Notes under the pieces: generated by a model
Databases searched by the model: none
Told to the model about the DNA's origin: nothing
Seen by the model: the letters and a program-made list of their open reading frames with translations, nothing else
Shown: positions 12,270-22,968 of the stretch, piece after piece
Layout of the letters: each line of letters starts with the position of its first letter
Position numbering within the stretch: the first letter of the stretch is position 1
Position numbers and translations under genes: made by a program
NCBI GenBank assembly: GCA_021234155.1
Contig: JAJEKV010000010.1
Location: 5,058,871 to 5,122,870 of the forward strand
Length of the DNA stretch: 64,000 nt
From: Isoetes taiwanensis
Taxonomy: Eukaryota > Streptophyta > Lycopodiopsida > Isoetales > Isoetaceae
Direction of reading: 5' to 3'

Positions 12270-13500
12270 TGTGACGTTCCAGCATAATATACGGTCCGAA
12301 TACGTATATTATATTGCCACGTCACACGTACATGTCACGAATGACATGTACTTGGAAGCCGTAAAGGGTTGCACCTAGGGGGCAAGAGTTGCACCTAGGG
12401 GGGCAACCTCAAATGTTGTGCATGTTAAATAAACATACACAATTATAAACCCCATGGACCCCATTGCCAAATGGCTAAACCCCATTTGGCCAATGTCTAA
12501 CCTAACCTTAAGGGTTTCTATATAAGGGCTTTCCCCTTAAACCCTAAACCTTCTCTTCTCTTTGCATTTAGGGTTTTCCTTAAGCTCCCTTCCTTCTCTC
12601 GCATTTAGGGTTCTCTTGAGCCATTTCGGCCAAGCCAAGACCCCAATTCGCATTGCCAGGCTCTGAAAAGCCGTCTTGCACAACAGATCTTTGAGTAACA
12701 ACAATCTTCAGCAGGATCAGAGGCATGGACGCATTCCGAGGATCAGGAGCAAGTCAGGTGCCAGGTAATTGGTCATTCTGTTGTGCAAAGCTGCCTTTTA
12801 GCTTGGCAATGAACTGGTTTAGCATGTTAGTTCAGCTTTAAAGGCCTTATAGATCCTGAGATCATAAGCCCTAACAAAGGAACCTAACTCTGGATGTTTA
12901 GGTAGATAGATTAGATGTTATTCTTCATTTCAGTTCTGTGATGATGTTGGTATTTCACTCTGTGACCTTCATGTATTGGGAAGGGGGGTAGAGGCCTAAA
13001 GCCTGTATAGCAGATGATTCTAGACAGCCTACTAGTTCCCAAATACATGCGGCCTGTACACAAGAGCCCACCGGGTTGAAGGTGGAGGGGCTAGACCAGC
13101 AGAACAAGGGGGTACTTGTCCCAACACAGAGCAATCCCTCTGGTGTGTAAAGCCTACCAGGGATTCTAGTGAGCTAGGCTTAATGGCTTGCCACTACGTG
13201 TGGGCAAGGCATGAGCTCGACACTCCTGGAGTGATGCATCACTCTCCATGGAGTTCAAGTCGAATAAGGGCAGTGGCCCTTGTATTGATATATTGTTATT
13301 ATATGCTCATGTTTATTCACGCTTACATAGCTAGATCGACCCGAAGGGAGATGGGTGAATGACACATCCACTCTTCCCTTGCTAACTCATTCCACTGGGA
13401 GTGGTGTCAGGTGGATGGCCCCTGCCAGTTTGGCTGTCAGGGGGAATGCTCCGCCTTCTGATACGATGTGTGCATCGTATAAGGAGTAGCGGACGTCACA
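12270..13500 (+). mobile_element. Complete solo LTR with target duplication
   Basis: The element starts TGTGACGT and ends ACGTCACA, which are inverted complements, and is flanked on both sides by CCTCG (12265-12269 and 13501-13505). No internal retrotransposon region remains, so it is a solo LTR of 1231 bp left by LTR-LTR recombination. It contains a TATATAAG box and several AAACCCTA/TTTAGGGT motifs just downstream, plus an imperfect hairpin (ATAATATACG...CGTATATTAT) near its left end. The superfamily cannot be told from the LTR alone. Confidence 0.93.
12519..12526 (+). promoter_or_regulatory. TATA box of the LTR with nearby telo-box motifs
   Basis: TATATAAG about 250 bp into the LTR, repeated in the left copy at 5780-5787. 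Within 90 bp downstream lie AAACCCTAAACC, TTTAGGGTTTT and TTTAGGGTTC. These resemble plant telo-box elements, which are known near starts of highly expressed growth-related genes. Confidence 0.6.
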
Positions 13501-13505
13501 CCTCG

Positions 13506-14213
13506 CATAGAAACCTTTCCTGTTTTTTCATGAAACCTTTTCTGTTTTCCATGGAAACCCATCCGAATTTCTTGCTTTGGGATTACGTTGGCAAATGCTT
13601 TTCACAAAATTTTGGTCGAAGGGAAAAGGATTTAATAAAAAATAGATCTGTAGAGAGCTTCTTTTTTTTTTTTTTAGCCATTCTATATTGAATCTGTATT
13701 GTATTGTATTGTGCTTATTGTATTGTATTGTATTGTATTGTGGGTTTCGTTGTGGCTTAAAGAAGCTAAAAGAAATTAGGGTATCTAATACAACTGGGGC
13801 GTAACAATGAAGAGGCAAGGAGAAGAGATGCTTCCTCCTCAAACGGAAGGCGCTAAAAGAGATCCTCCGATTCTGCCATCCTTGACCAGAGAGGAGCACA
13901 TTGTATTTTCATTATTCTATTTAAGTTTTATTTTGAAGCTAAATTCAATCTTGTTTGAGTTTTTCAAATCCTTGAAGACCATGCGAACCTCATTCTACAT
14001 CGGCCACTAGCAAGCACATATTGCCTTGGAGACTTGGCTATTGTGAAGGAGCCAGGCAGGCCGTCAGTTACAGGAATAGACCTCGGTCCAAAGAGAGTGT
14101 CGACCAGCTCATAGCTTTATGGAAACTCTTCCTATTTTCAATAATAGAAAATAGGAATAGTTTTCATTAATTTTAATTTTAGTTTTATTTTAGTTTTGGT
14201 TTTTAGTGTGACA
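13506..14213. other. Gene-free spacer with ATTGT microsatellite
   Basis: Holds a T run at about 13661-13676 and a short GTATT/ATTGT microsatellite at about 13696-13741. No gene is supported. Confidence 0.6.
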
Positions 14214-14395
14214 TGCAACTCAATGGCGCACCATTTGATTAATGACGACGTCTATCTTGGTAAAAGTGCAACTCAATGGCGCACCATTTAATTAATGACG
14301 GCGTCACCATTTGATTAATGACGGCGTCTATCTTGGTAAGAGTGCAACTCAATGGCGCATCATTTAATTAATGACGGCGTCTATCTTGATAAGAG
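14214..14395. repeat. Minisatellite, about 54-bp unit, about 3.4 copies
   Basis: Units begin TGCAACTCAATGGCGCACCA and contain TTAATGACGGCGTCTATCTTGG. The second unit carries a partial inner copy (CACCATTTGATTAATGACGG), giving an irregular spacing. Confidence 0.88.
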
Positions 14396-14516
14396 TACTG
14401 GGTCTTTAAGGTTGACATGCTCTTGATTTTTGTAAATTATTTTAAATGTACAAGAAGCCATGGTCGGGAAAAATCCTCTTATTCATGAACACTGTGTTAT
14501 TGTGGCATTTTTGCAT

Positions 14517-14668
14517 TTTTTTTTTCTATTTCTATTTGATTAATTTTTATTTTTATTATTTATTTATTTATGTATTGGCCACCATCCGGTGGTAGTCAGT
14601 GGGTTTTGAGCCTGGGTGGGGATTACCTGTAACCAATGGCTCGACCACTAGGCCGCCAGCTACGATGG
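14517..14668 (-). mobile_element. tRNA-derived SINE, copy 1
   Basis: On the minus strand the body begins CCATCGTAGCTGGCGGCCTAG. An A-box-like GGCCTAGTGGT is followed about 35 bp later by a B-box-like GGCTCAAAACC. After the shared segment CCACCGGATGGTGG it runs into an A-rich tail (14517-14576, AAATAAATAAATAATAAAAAT). The head is typical of a tRNA-derived RNA polymerase III promoter. No protein is encoded. Confidence 0.65.
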
Positions 14669-14783
14669 TTTTTTCATTTTTTTATTTTCTTTTTCCACCA
14701 TCCAATGGTAGTCAGCGGGTTTTGGGCATGGGTGGGGTTTGCCCATAACCAATAGCATAACCACTAGGCCACCGGCACGATGG
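14669..14783 (-). mobile_element. tRNA-derived SINE, copy 2
   Basis: Second copy immediately upstream on the minus strand. It starts CCATCGTGCCGGTGGCCTAG, has TGGCCTAGTGGTT as A box and a weaker B box (CCCAAAACCC), and ends with its own A-rich tail (14669-14694) that abuts copy 1. About 80 percent similar to copy 1 over the 85-bp body by eye. Confidence 0.65.
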
Positions 14784-15141
14784 ATAAGGTGGAGTCCCCA
14801 CCAATGGTGAACTTAAGAGAAAAACTTCTCTAGAAATGTCCACACAAGGTCATTTTCTAAAATGATTATATAGATGTGTTCTCCAAGATCTATTCAATCT
14901 AATTCTATTCTCTTTACTTTCTAAAACTTAAACTACTGCCTGCAATTTACCTTCAAAGTCAAGGGGTGCTGACCCGTGATACCAGAGCTTGAATGGTGCA
15001 TTCATAATGTGTTTTGCAGGTCTCCATAATGGCGAAGCTGTATTCATGTAATGGTGAGGCATTGCCCACCCCAATGGTGCTGCAATGCTACCTTACTGGT
15101 GAAGATGAAGTGAGATACTTTTCCTTTCTCACAAGAGAAGG

Positions 15142-15399
15142 AAGGCTTGGTATGATAAATGGTTGAAATTGAAGGATTTCAAACTCGGAGAGTTAGTGTT
15201 GCTCTATGATAGTAAATATTGGAAGAGACCAGGAAAATTAAGAATGAGGTGGTTAGGGCCTTAGAAACTTAAGGAAGTATTTGAAAATGGGTCTGTCACA
15301 CTTGAAGATTTAAGTGGCATGGAATTACCTTCACAAATTAATGGTGCACGGTTAAAACCATATTATGAGTCTAAATCTGAAATTGCCCAATCGCACTGA
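15142..15399 (+). pseudogene. Ty3/gypsy polyprotein 3' end (integrase C-terminus)
   Basis: Reads KAWYDKWLKLKDFKLGELVL, then LYDSKYWKRPGKLRMRWLGP, a stop at 15262-15264, then KLKEVFENGSVTLEDLSG and NGARLKPYY before a stop at 15397-15399. The pattern of lysine-rich helix, F..G..V, GKL...W.GP and the LKPYY end is the chromodomain-less C-terminus of Ty3/gypsy integrase. The upstream polyprotein is missing. A purine-rich GAAGGGGGAA at about 15489 could be the polypurine tract. Confidence 0.75.
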
Positions 15400-16490
15400 T
15401 GTTTGGGATTGCAGGAAAAGAGACGAAACAAAAATAAAGCTCGTCGCGACGTCGAGCCAAGTTTGAGGGGACTAAATGTAATATAGCTGAAGGGGGAATT
15501 TTTTTTAAGTTTTGCTTAAATTACTTGTTTTCTTGTGTAACTACTAATATTTGGAGTAAAAAGAAGTCAAATCATAGAGAAAGAGAAGGATATACGAAAT
15601 CTGAGCATGACAAGTGTGATCCTTCCTATTGAGTTGTAGTTTTGTTAAGCCATGTGCTAATTGAGAGACGAATATATAAGGGATAAATGGATGTGGTTAT
15701 AAGGAGGGTAGTAACAATATGATCATATAGAATTATTCTAGAGAATTCACAATGGCATTTAAAAGGGGTTATATTGCACAACTATGAGAGGATGATGCTT
15801 CATGATTAGCGTAATCAATATTGACCAGGCCAGAACCAATTAATTATTTGTAGGCCTTGCAAGGGGATTAATAGCTTGAGGCTAATAGGTGTGCTTATCT
15901 AGAACTTTTCATCCTGAGTAACTAACACATGTGTGCCGCCCGAGGCTAAGAGCAGATGTACAAAGCCACAACGTTAAGTAGGAGCGGGCTAAATATTATA
16001 AAAGTGGTAAGATAATGAGAGAAGGAGAGTGAACCATTAATACCGGATCTTGAAATCCGAAGTGCATGGCACCCAGTGTATTGGAGAATGAACAAAAAAA
16101 GAAAAAAGAAAAGAAAGGAAAAGAAATAAAAAAGAAAAAAGAAAAAGAAAAGAAAACAAAAAAATAAAAAAGAAAGGAATTTATGAATATATGAAGAAGG
16201 TACTAAGTGAAGAAAAGCGTGTGAAACATTCTATATCGAAGAATCTAAGATGAAGACCATTGTTGTAAGAAGAAATATACTGATACATGAGACTTTTAGA
16301 GCACCATGAAATGTAAAGGCTTATGGATGTCCAGTTCTCTATAAGCACTGCTGGTTGGCTTCGGTTATTAGTCTTTGTGCAGTGCCAGTAGCACTGCCTA
16401 TCCCAAGGATTAGACTATTTGTATACTTGTTTGTGTGATTGGATGCAGCCATATTCTGTAATGAAAATGCTTGTACATTGACTTTCCAGG
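15400..16490. other. Retrotransposon-like 3' sequence, A-rich tract
   Basis: Follows the gypsy remnant and has no gene. It contains a near-palindrome at 15439-15457 (GCTCG...CGAGC around TCGCGA) and a long A/G-rich tract at 16089-16183. The segment 16392-16478 is imperfectly repeated at 16517-16595 (shared TTTGTGTGATTGGATG). Confidence 0.6.
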
Positions 16491-16520
16491 GCCTTTCTCG
16501 ACTCGCGAGTCGAGAAAGGC
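16491..16520. repeat. 30-bp perfect palindrome
   Basis: GCCTTTCTCGACTCG followed at once by its exact reverse complement, with no spacer. A related imperfect form (TTCTCGACTCGCGATCCGAGAA) is at 17209-17230. Confidence 0.9.
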
Positions 16521-16673
16521 ACTGCTTGTCCCGTTGATGAGACCATTTGTATGCTTCTTTGTGTGATTGGATGTAGCTATATAGAATGAATGCTCTCCAA
16601 TCTATTTTGAATTCTCCATTCTTTTCTTCGTTATGACTAATAGGGCACCGTAATTGTTAATCATGGACTTTCT

Positions 16674-17105
16674 TTGCTCCAGGTGGTTCAGACAGATACC
16701 GCTCAGGCTACACTCTTGCCAGGGCTTTGGGATAAGCTTGCTCGTGATTGCAGACGCTATGGGACCTCAAGGGATGAAGAAGAGAGGAAGAACATTTTGC
16801 AAGTCCAGAAAGCTCAAAGGATCTTGCAAGCATTGCATGACATCCACAGAGGTTGGGGAATGAGCATATTCGACCCAGCGATTGATGAAAAGATGCGAGA
16901 GGAGAGTGGAGAAATCGGGTGGACAGGTCAGCGGGTGGCTCACGAGGCACCTCCTCGTGAGGCATTCCACGTTCTTCAGGTTGCCCCCAAGGCTTACAGA
17001 CGGCAAGAAGAAGCCCCACACGTTCTTCCCCTAAGGTGGACCACCTACCATGATGATGTAACTGTAGTGACAGCAAGACCGCCATGGTCTCTGCGTCCGA
17101 TGTAA
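16674..17105 (+). CDS. Unrecognised exon-like reading frame
   Basis: An acceptor-like CTCCAG at about 16677-16682 is followed by an open frame starting VVQTDTAQATLLPGLWDKLA. It contains a lysine/arginine- and glutamate-rich helical stretch (RDEEERKNILQVQKAQRILQ) and a histidine/proline-rich tail ending PPWSLRPM. The frame is followed by AATAAAAA at about 17121. I do not recognise the family. It lies between two related palindromes in retrotransposon-like sequence and may be the last exon of a transposon gene. Confidence 0.3.
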   Translation: MLQVVQTDTAQATLLPGLWDKLARDCRRYGTSRDEEERKNILQVQKAQRILQALHDIHRGWGMSIFDPAIDEKMREESGEIGWTGQRVAHEAPPREAFHVLQVAPKAYRRQEEAPHVLPLRWTTYHDDVTVVTARPPWSLRPM

Positions 17106-17551
17106 AATACATTGTAACTATTCAATTTATTAATAAAAATTCTTTTTCAACTACAACTTTGGTTTCAATCTGTAATGAAATTCCTTTGTTTGCATTGTAT
17201 TCTTCTTGTTCTCGACTCGCGATCCGAGAAAACAGGGGGAAAGATTGGACGCACCCTAGCACAGAAATATTCAAATTCTGGACAGTTTTGGAGTCCGAAT
17301 AATTTTCCCTCGTCCTTTTTGTGTAAAATAACAGGGTTCCAAAAAAAAGATGGGAATGGAATGAGACCCATTTTAATTAAATGCGACTTTATTCCCTTCT
17401 AGAAGGATCTTCTCGTGCAATAACCTACATAACCAATGTGATAAATGGCCAATTAATAATTGTTTCTAAGACCATGAAGACGAGTTCAACATATAACGTT
17501 TATTGATAAGATAATAAAGAAAAGCCTATATGAACCAACAAACTAATTAAG
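17106..17551. other. Spacer with imperfect palindrome
   Basis: No gene is seen. Contains the TTCTCGACTCGCGATCCGAGAA palindrome relative at 17209-17230. Confidence 0.5.
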
Positions 17552-18756
17552 TTACTTTAAAAGGTCAGATACACTTGTATTGCTCCATTGGTACTTCGTT
17601 TGTAAATTGAGAATTAATAATCTAGCAGACAATTTAGATGTTTGAGAGCCTGGAAATAGATTTGTCTCTGCCTCCACCATTATGGAATCATTACCATAAT
17701 AGTCAAGTGCATTCCGCCATCACCAACATCTTCCTCGTACACTAAATCATCCAATTCAACATTAAGACTAAGAGCTTTTAACATATCCATCATTGGGTCC
17801 TCGCCACGAAACTTTGAAGAAGAGGGAGCACCCTTTAGTGTTTCTTGTTCTTCTTTCATTGCACTTTTTAAAGCTTTCTTATGCTTGGGATTGAGAACCC
17901 GTGGATCGGGTTGAATGACCTACAAGAGAAGATAATATAAATTCTATGTCATAACTAAAATCATATATAAACTAGAGTTCAGATAAGCACCTCATAGATG
18001 TAGTTGGGGCTTTGTGTCCTCCCTGTTTAATGAGATGATCCGTGGCAATTGATCTGAAGCACCTTTTTTGGCCCACACATTGTTTGCAATCACACATGAT
18101 CTTATTTTTTCATGGAAAAAATGATATAGTTACTTTGAAGATAATAACTAAAAGCAATGAATTCTTACCGTTGAAAGAGGAATCTCATCTTGTGGCTCGC
18201 TTCTGCTGACCTCCTCCATAATCCTCAAAGTACGTTGTACTCGACGATCAGCGCGACTCGGAGCAACACTATCATCCATTAATAGAAGCCTCTTCTAGGC
18301 GCAAGCTAAGCATACAAAGGAAAATAAGTCTCGGTTTTTATTAGGGTTCTACTGAAAAAAATTGTATCAAACGTGACATCACACTTAAAATGTACAGGAT
18401 GTCGCACCTTCGATGTGACATAAAATGTGCTACATTCTATATCGAACATACAAAGTGGCACGTTGCACATTCAACGCGACGTCGCATAAGTAACGCCGGT
18501 CTTTTGGTCTGCGACCACGTTGTAGTGACAACGTTTTACTAGCTCCTGTGATGTGGCGCATTCCAGTTTCGACGTGGCGCATTGCCATTGCGCATAGGCC
18601 GTAGCGATGTCTGCTTGGACGTCTGTGGTGCGATGTTGCACGTCGCGCCTGCGACGGTTTGAAAAAATCTTAGCGACTTTGTGGGAACGCATGATCATTT
18701 TACGATGTCAAGGCTTAAGTCGCAAACTGACGTCGCTAAAAGCCCCTTCTCTAGTG
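17552..18756 (-). mobile_element. End of a CACTA (En/Spm-type) DNA transposon
   Basis: On the minus strand the sequence starts CACTAGAGAAGGGGCTTTTAG (outer end at 18756), followed by about 370 bp rich in short GCGAC/GTCGC repeats, as in CACTA subterminal regions. Then come coding pieces. The first is an exon 18279-18169 starting MDDSVAPSRADRRVQRT. Next is an exon 18100-17991 with MCDCKQCVGQ, resembling the cysteine motif of the transposase-associated domain. Last is 17919-17552, whose end reads SKLSARLLILNLQTKYQWSN and SVSDLLK, matching the N-terminal part of TNP2-type transposases. A frameshift lies within this last piece and the rest of the transposase is absent. Confidence 0.75.
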
Positions 18757-19071
18757 ATTGTCCTTCTTTGGACCCTATAGAGTGAGACTCCAGTGAGTCC
18801 CTTTTTTTGATGTAGTGTTTGAAGAATCTTGAATGTCAGCAGGATGGCCAAGACCAAGCTATTCAAATACACCTTCTGGCACCTGCCCATAGAACTATAG
18901 ATGCATATTCCTCTCAACAATGAACAAGCTATATGATACTCATGTTGGCAATTCGGTGGTAAACTTAAGCTGTAAGCTTTAAAGAAATTCTAGACCACAT
19001 GCTAAAATGTATAAAAAGGATTTTTTCTTTTCTTTTTTTCTTTTTTTTTTTGAGGGTAAGAGTATGCACTA
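18757..19071. other. Spacer
   Basis: No gene is seen. A T-rich tract occurs at 19022-19050. Confidence 0.5.
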
Positions 19072-19150
19072 ATATCCTAATATTAATATAGTTATATCGC
19101 ATGAGGGGGGTTTGTTATGCCCCCTCCTGCATAACCCATGTGCATGCATA
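19072..19150 (+). repeat. Dispersed repeat, copy 1
   Basis: About 75 bp matching 29488-29566, with shared CCTAATATTAAT, GCATGAGGGGGGTTT, ATGCCCCCTC and AACCCATGTGCATG. Flanks of the two copies differ. The centre can fold (GCATGAGGGGG / CCCCCTCATGC in the other copy). Confidence 0.75.
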
Positions 19151-22100
19151 CCCCATGGACTCCCTTGAATCCCCACCGTCCGCTTTAAACATGAATGGTA
19201 AAGATCTTGACAGTTCATAGGGATGCATGGATGGGCTGATGCATGGTCATAGATGGAGTTATGAACCATGCTCCTAAGCCGTAGGATGGAAGGGGCAGGG
19301 CGAATCCTGGCCGTCTATTCTGGATGGGGAGATGCAGGGGAGGTTTTAGAAAGGTGTGAAAATTAGGGCTTTTGATCTGGAACATTAGAATTTAGGAAGA
19401 GGGCTTCTATCTTGGCTGTTCGTTAGAAGAGACTCTTCTTAACATGAAAATTAGGGCTTTTGATCTGGAACGTTCATTTCGATGGGAATTTGGGGCTTTA
19501 ACCTTGGCCGTCGAAATTCGTCGATCCTTTCAGGTCTCTGTTCTTCGTTGGTATCGAGAGCACTCTGTTCATAAACAAGTATTTGTCTTTAGGTTTGTGG
19601 GTTGCGTTTTTCTTCCTGCTAATGAGGTCCACCATAGCCGGGTGCAGCGGACTTTCGAGCTTCGTAGGTTCTGCAATGCAAGAAACAAGTCGATATTGTT
19701 CAGGATATTTGTTTGCTACATGATAATCCGGCTTTTGGAAGATATGTGACGAGGGAATTGGGAAAAAATTGCACGAAGGTTTCAGAAATACAAGATTTTG
19801 GAGATATAGACGTTTGCATGTGATACAAAAAGGGCGAAATCCACCATAGCCATAGCTTCATCAGAGACTACCTGTGAATGCTATGCCATTTCATGAAGGG
19901 CCCAAAGTAAACACGTTTAATTATTGAGGATGAAATTGTTTTGGAGGGAGATGGGCGTGTTTGTGAGAGTCCTGGAGTTTCAAGAACAATCCAGATGCGT
20001 GGTTCGCTGTTTAATCCATCCAAGAGGCCTAGGTCTCCTACAATATTGTCTCCAGCTCCTATTTCTGTCAAGAAAGTTCACAATGGGAACAGATTTTCAA
20101 AAGAGATAGATCTCCTGGTATTGTGGCTTCCCGATGGCAAGCGTGCTTCAGGTATTAGCCTAACCGTTCTTTACTTCAGAGGCATAGAGCTTTTAAGTTG
20201 ATGGTTTCTTACAGAGTTTTTACAGGGTTTTTTTTAGAGCAGAAGCAGCAACAAGCCACAAGCACTCGAGCATTTTTTTTGGGTAAGGTTTGCTGGTTAT
20301 TTGCTTTCCGTGCTTCAGGATTTGCACCGGCGTGCTTCCGGATTTGCACACGTTTACTATTTGCTTCAAGATTTGTATTTGCTTGAACTAAAACAGTTGG
20401 GCCATCACTCAGGTCATGCGCTTGGAGCGGAGCAGCTGTTGGAATCCATCAATCCGGTCGTTGTGGGCGCGTTAGTCTGCTTATGCTCTTGGTAAAATGC
20501 TCTTGCTCACAGTTCAATCCCTGGACAATGTAGCTCAGTAATAGAAGTCTCCTTATGCGAATGACTGCTTGAGGGGTTTTATTTTTTTTCTGATTGTATT
20601 TGGTCAGATTTTTCATCTTTTTTCCAGCTCATTCATGAAGCGATCTTATGGCAATGCTTTGTTAGACGTCCATAACTGTTTACATGTCCATGAAACTGAT
20701 AGAATTAGAAACTGATTTGTTTAAGGGGATGCCAGTCGTTTAAAGTCTGCTAATGATAATCAGTACCAGTATTCTTGATATTTGGATTTTACTAGAAGAT
20801 TTACTTATTCAGTGTCATAGATTGCGTCACCTAATAACTAACTGTCATGTGTTATAATTTAATGTCAAATCTTCTAATTATCTCTCTTACTTAATTACTA
20901 TGTTGTGCAGCAGAACCTGTCTTTACAAAGGTTATTTAGCCAGAAGCACTCGGGACATTTCTTTACAAAGGTTATTTGCTATCTATGCTTTACTCGGATT
21001 TTGATGCACTTTACCTCATTCTCTAAACTGCATTCTGATCAAATATTTTAGAGGTTCAGCATGGCTGTCTTCTTTGAGTTTTGTGATGGGAGTTGGCACT
21101 TAATGACTGTCACAAAACAAAGGAATTATTCCACAGATTACCATGAACAATAGTGCGTTTTGCAAAGCCAAGTCCAGATCAAAATCCTGAGAAATGTTGC
21201 GAATCTGTTGAGAGCTTAGCCGCATTCAAGCTCATGCAAGACAGGTCTGATTTCTTGCTGACGCTGCTCAATTATTCCTTCATGTTCTATTCAGGTCTTT
21301 TTTCCCTTCAGGGTCTGCGGTCTGGTTGATGGTCTTTATTAGTTGTGGTATCCTCCCATTAACTCAAGAACTTAAATTCATAGGCTTAGTTGTTATAACA
21401 TTGCAAGTAAATCTTTACCAGGCATTAAACTTGAAGGCTAGAAAATTGCAAGTATATCTTTTCCATGCATTAAACCTTGGCTTTGAGGTAATAACGTCGT
21501 AATTTCTCGAAGTTAATTCTCAAGAACTTGCATATAGTAAGTTCCATCCCATCATTGTATAAAAGTCTATTATATAGTTGGATATGGCTCAAATCAATTA
21601 CTGAATTGTGCATGGAGAAAGGTCGCAATAGACGTGGCACCTGGACGTAGATAGATGTGGCACTTGTGCATATTTTTCGTAAAGTTTTCTGCAACCCAGC
21701 CTGGTATATTTTGTCTTCTAATTCCTGTCTGATACATACTGAAGAATTGCTAACGCTATTAAATAATGGGACGCCTGTGTTTGAAATCCCATGAAGGTAG
21801 GTCAGCCAGCGGAGGCTTGATTGGAAAAGAGGTTTCCTTGGCCTAACATGGTTGTGATGAGAATCAGGTCCAATTCTAAACAACACACTAAGAATTAATG
21901 TGTTTGGTTATGTTGTCAGGATTATATTATAAGTAGCTATTATTGACAGATAGAAGAAGTCATGTTTCACTTGTGTATTCATAGCTCTGACCTGCCAGCC
22001 TCTTTCCCTATGAGTGCGATAACGTGATTGGAATTTGTTGATTTTGAAGTGCTTTGGAAAACTGTCCTAATGCTGAAAGATTGATGAATTGATGTTTCTG

Positions 22101-22337
22101 GCTGTTGCCCTTAGAAAGTAAGCACAAAGCCCTTTGTTTTCATTATAGTTTCTTGCACCTTTTCCTTGAAAAAAGGTAAAGCTGGTTGAGTGTATCTTGC
22201 CCTTGATTTTTCCTTTTACAATATCTATGCCATTTTGATTTGGATAGATTGTTAGTTTAGTGTTGGGTTTGTGCATGTAGTACTCAACAATACTTGTGAA
22301 TATGGGTCGCCTCAAAGATTCATGTTTTCTGTTGTAG
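19151..22337. other. Region upstream of the NF-YA exons, with coding-like remnant
   Basis: GAAAATTAGGGCTTTTGATC occurs twice (about 19357 and 19445). Around 19930-20170 the bases read IEDEIVLEGDGRVCESPGV, then SPGIVASRWQACFR after a frame change, which looks like a decayed exon of an unknown gene. Earlier NF-YA exons must lie here if the gene is real, but I could not place them. Confidence 0.4.
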
Positions 22338-22968
22338 GCTCTGAAGAAAATGGGTCTGATGACAGCCAGCAGACTCCAGTTACAGTCGTCCCTCCTCCAG
22401 GCGAATACATGTTACGGCATCCACAACTTGAGTTAGGGCATCCAATGGTATGTATCATTGTACGTGGTTTCTGAACTGAGTAGTTTACATCTTTATTCTG
22501 GAGTCTAACTGGTTAAGAACAGTCTGATTAGCTCTTTTCTACTATGTGCAGCATTTACCAGAGATGACCTATTGAAATTAGTTTCTACCTTCGGCTGGTG
22601 GTAATAAATATTCTGTAGCTATATAACTGATCTTGAATTCCAGGTTCGGGCGGCATACCCATATGCAGAGCAGTATTTTGGAGGTATTGTGGCAGCATAT
22701 GGGCCTCAAGCAATGGTTAGATAATTTCTGTTTTTCTTTATTGGGTTTTCAAATGTAATATTTGCCTGAAATCTGCATCTTTGTGACTCTTTGATACAAG
22801 ATGCACCCACAGTTGCTGGGTATGCAGCATAGCCGTATGCCCTTGCCCTCTGAGATGATGGAGGAGGAACCTGTTTACGTTAATGCAAAGCAATATCATG
22901 GAATTTTAAGGCGGAGGCAGATACGAGCAAAGGCTGAGCTGGAAAACAAGCTTGTGAAGACCAGAAAG
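22338..22968 (+). CDS. NF-YA (CCAAT-binding factor subunit A), partial
   Basis: Three exons join in frame. 22338-22447 (donor GTATGT) ends [19 protein letters not shown]. 22644-22715 encodes [20 protein letters not shown] with its end QAM. 22801-22968 encodes [20 protein letters not shown] and [15 protein letters not shown], then a GTATAT donor. The last contains the NF-YA subdomain that binds the NF-YB/NF-YC histone-fold dimer. The DNA-binding subdomain, usually starting PYLHESRH in the next exon, was not found in the following 5 kb. NF-YA gives the NF-Y trimer its CCAAT specificity, so this locus as seen would lack DNA contact. The first exon is also not identified. Confidence 0.8.

Noticed and set aside
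14577-14783. True tRNA genes on the minus strand
   Set aside because: Box A and B-like motifs exist, but no cloverleaf with anticodon arm and acceptor stem can be drawn; A-rich tails point to SINEs.
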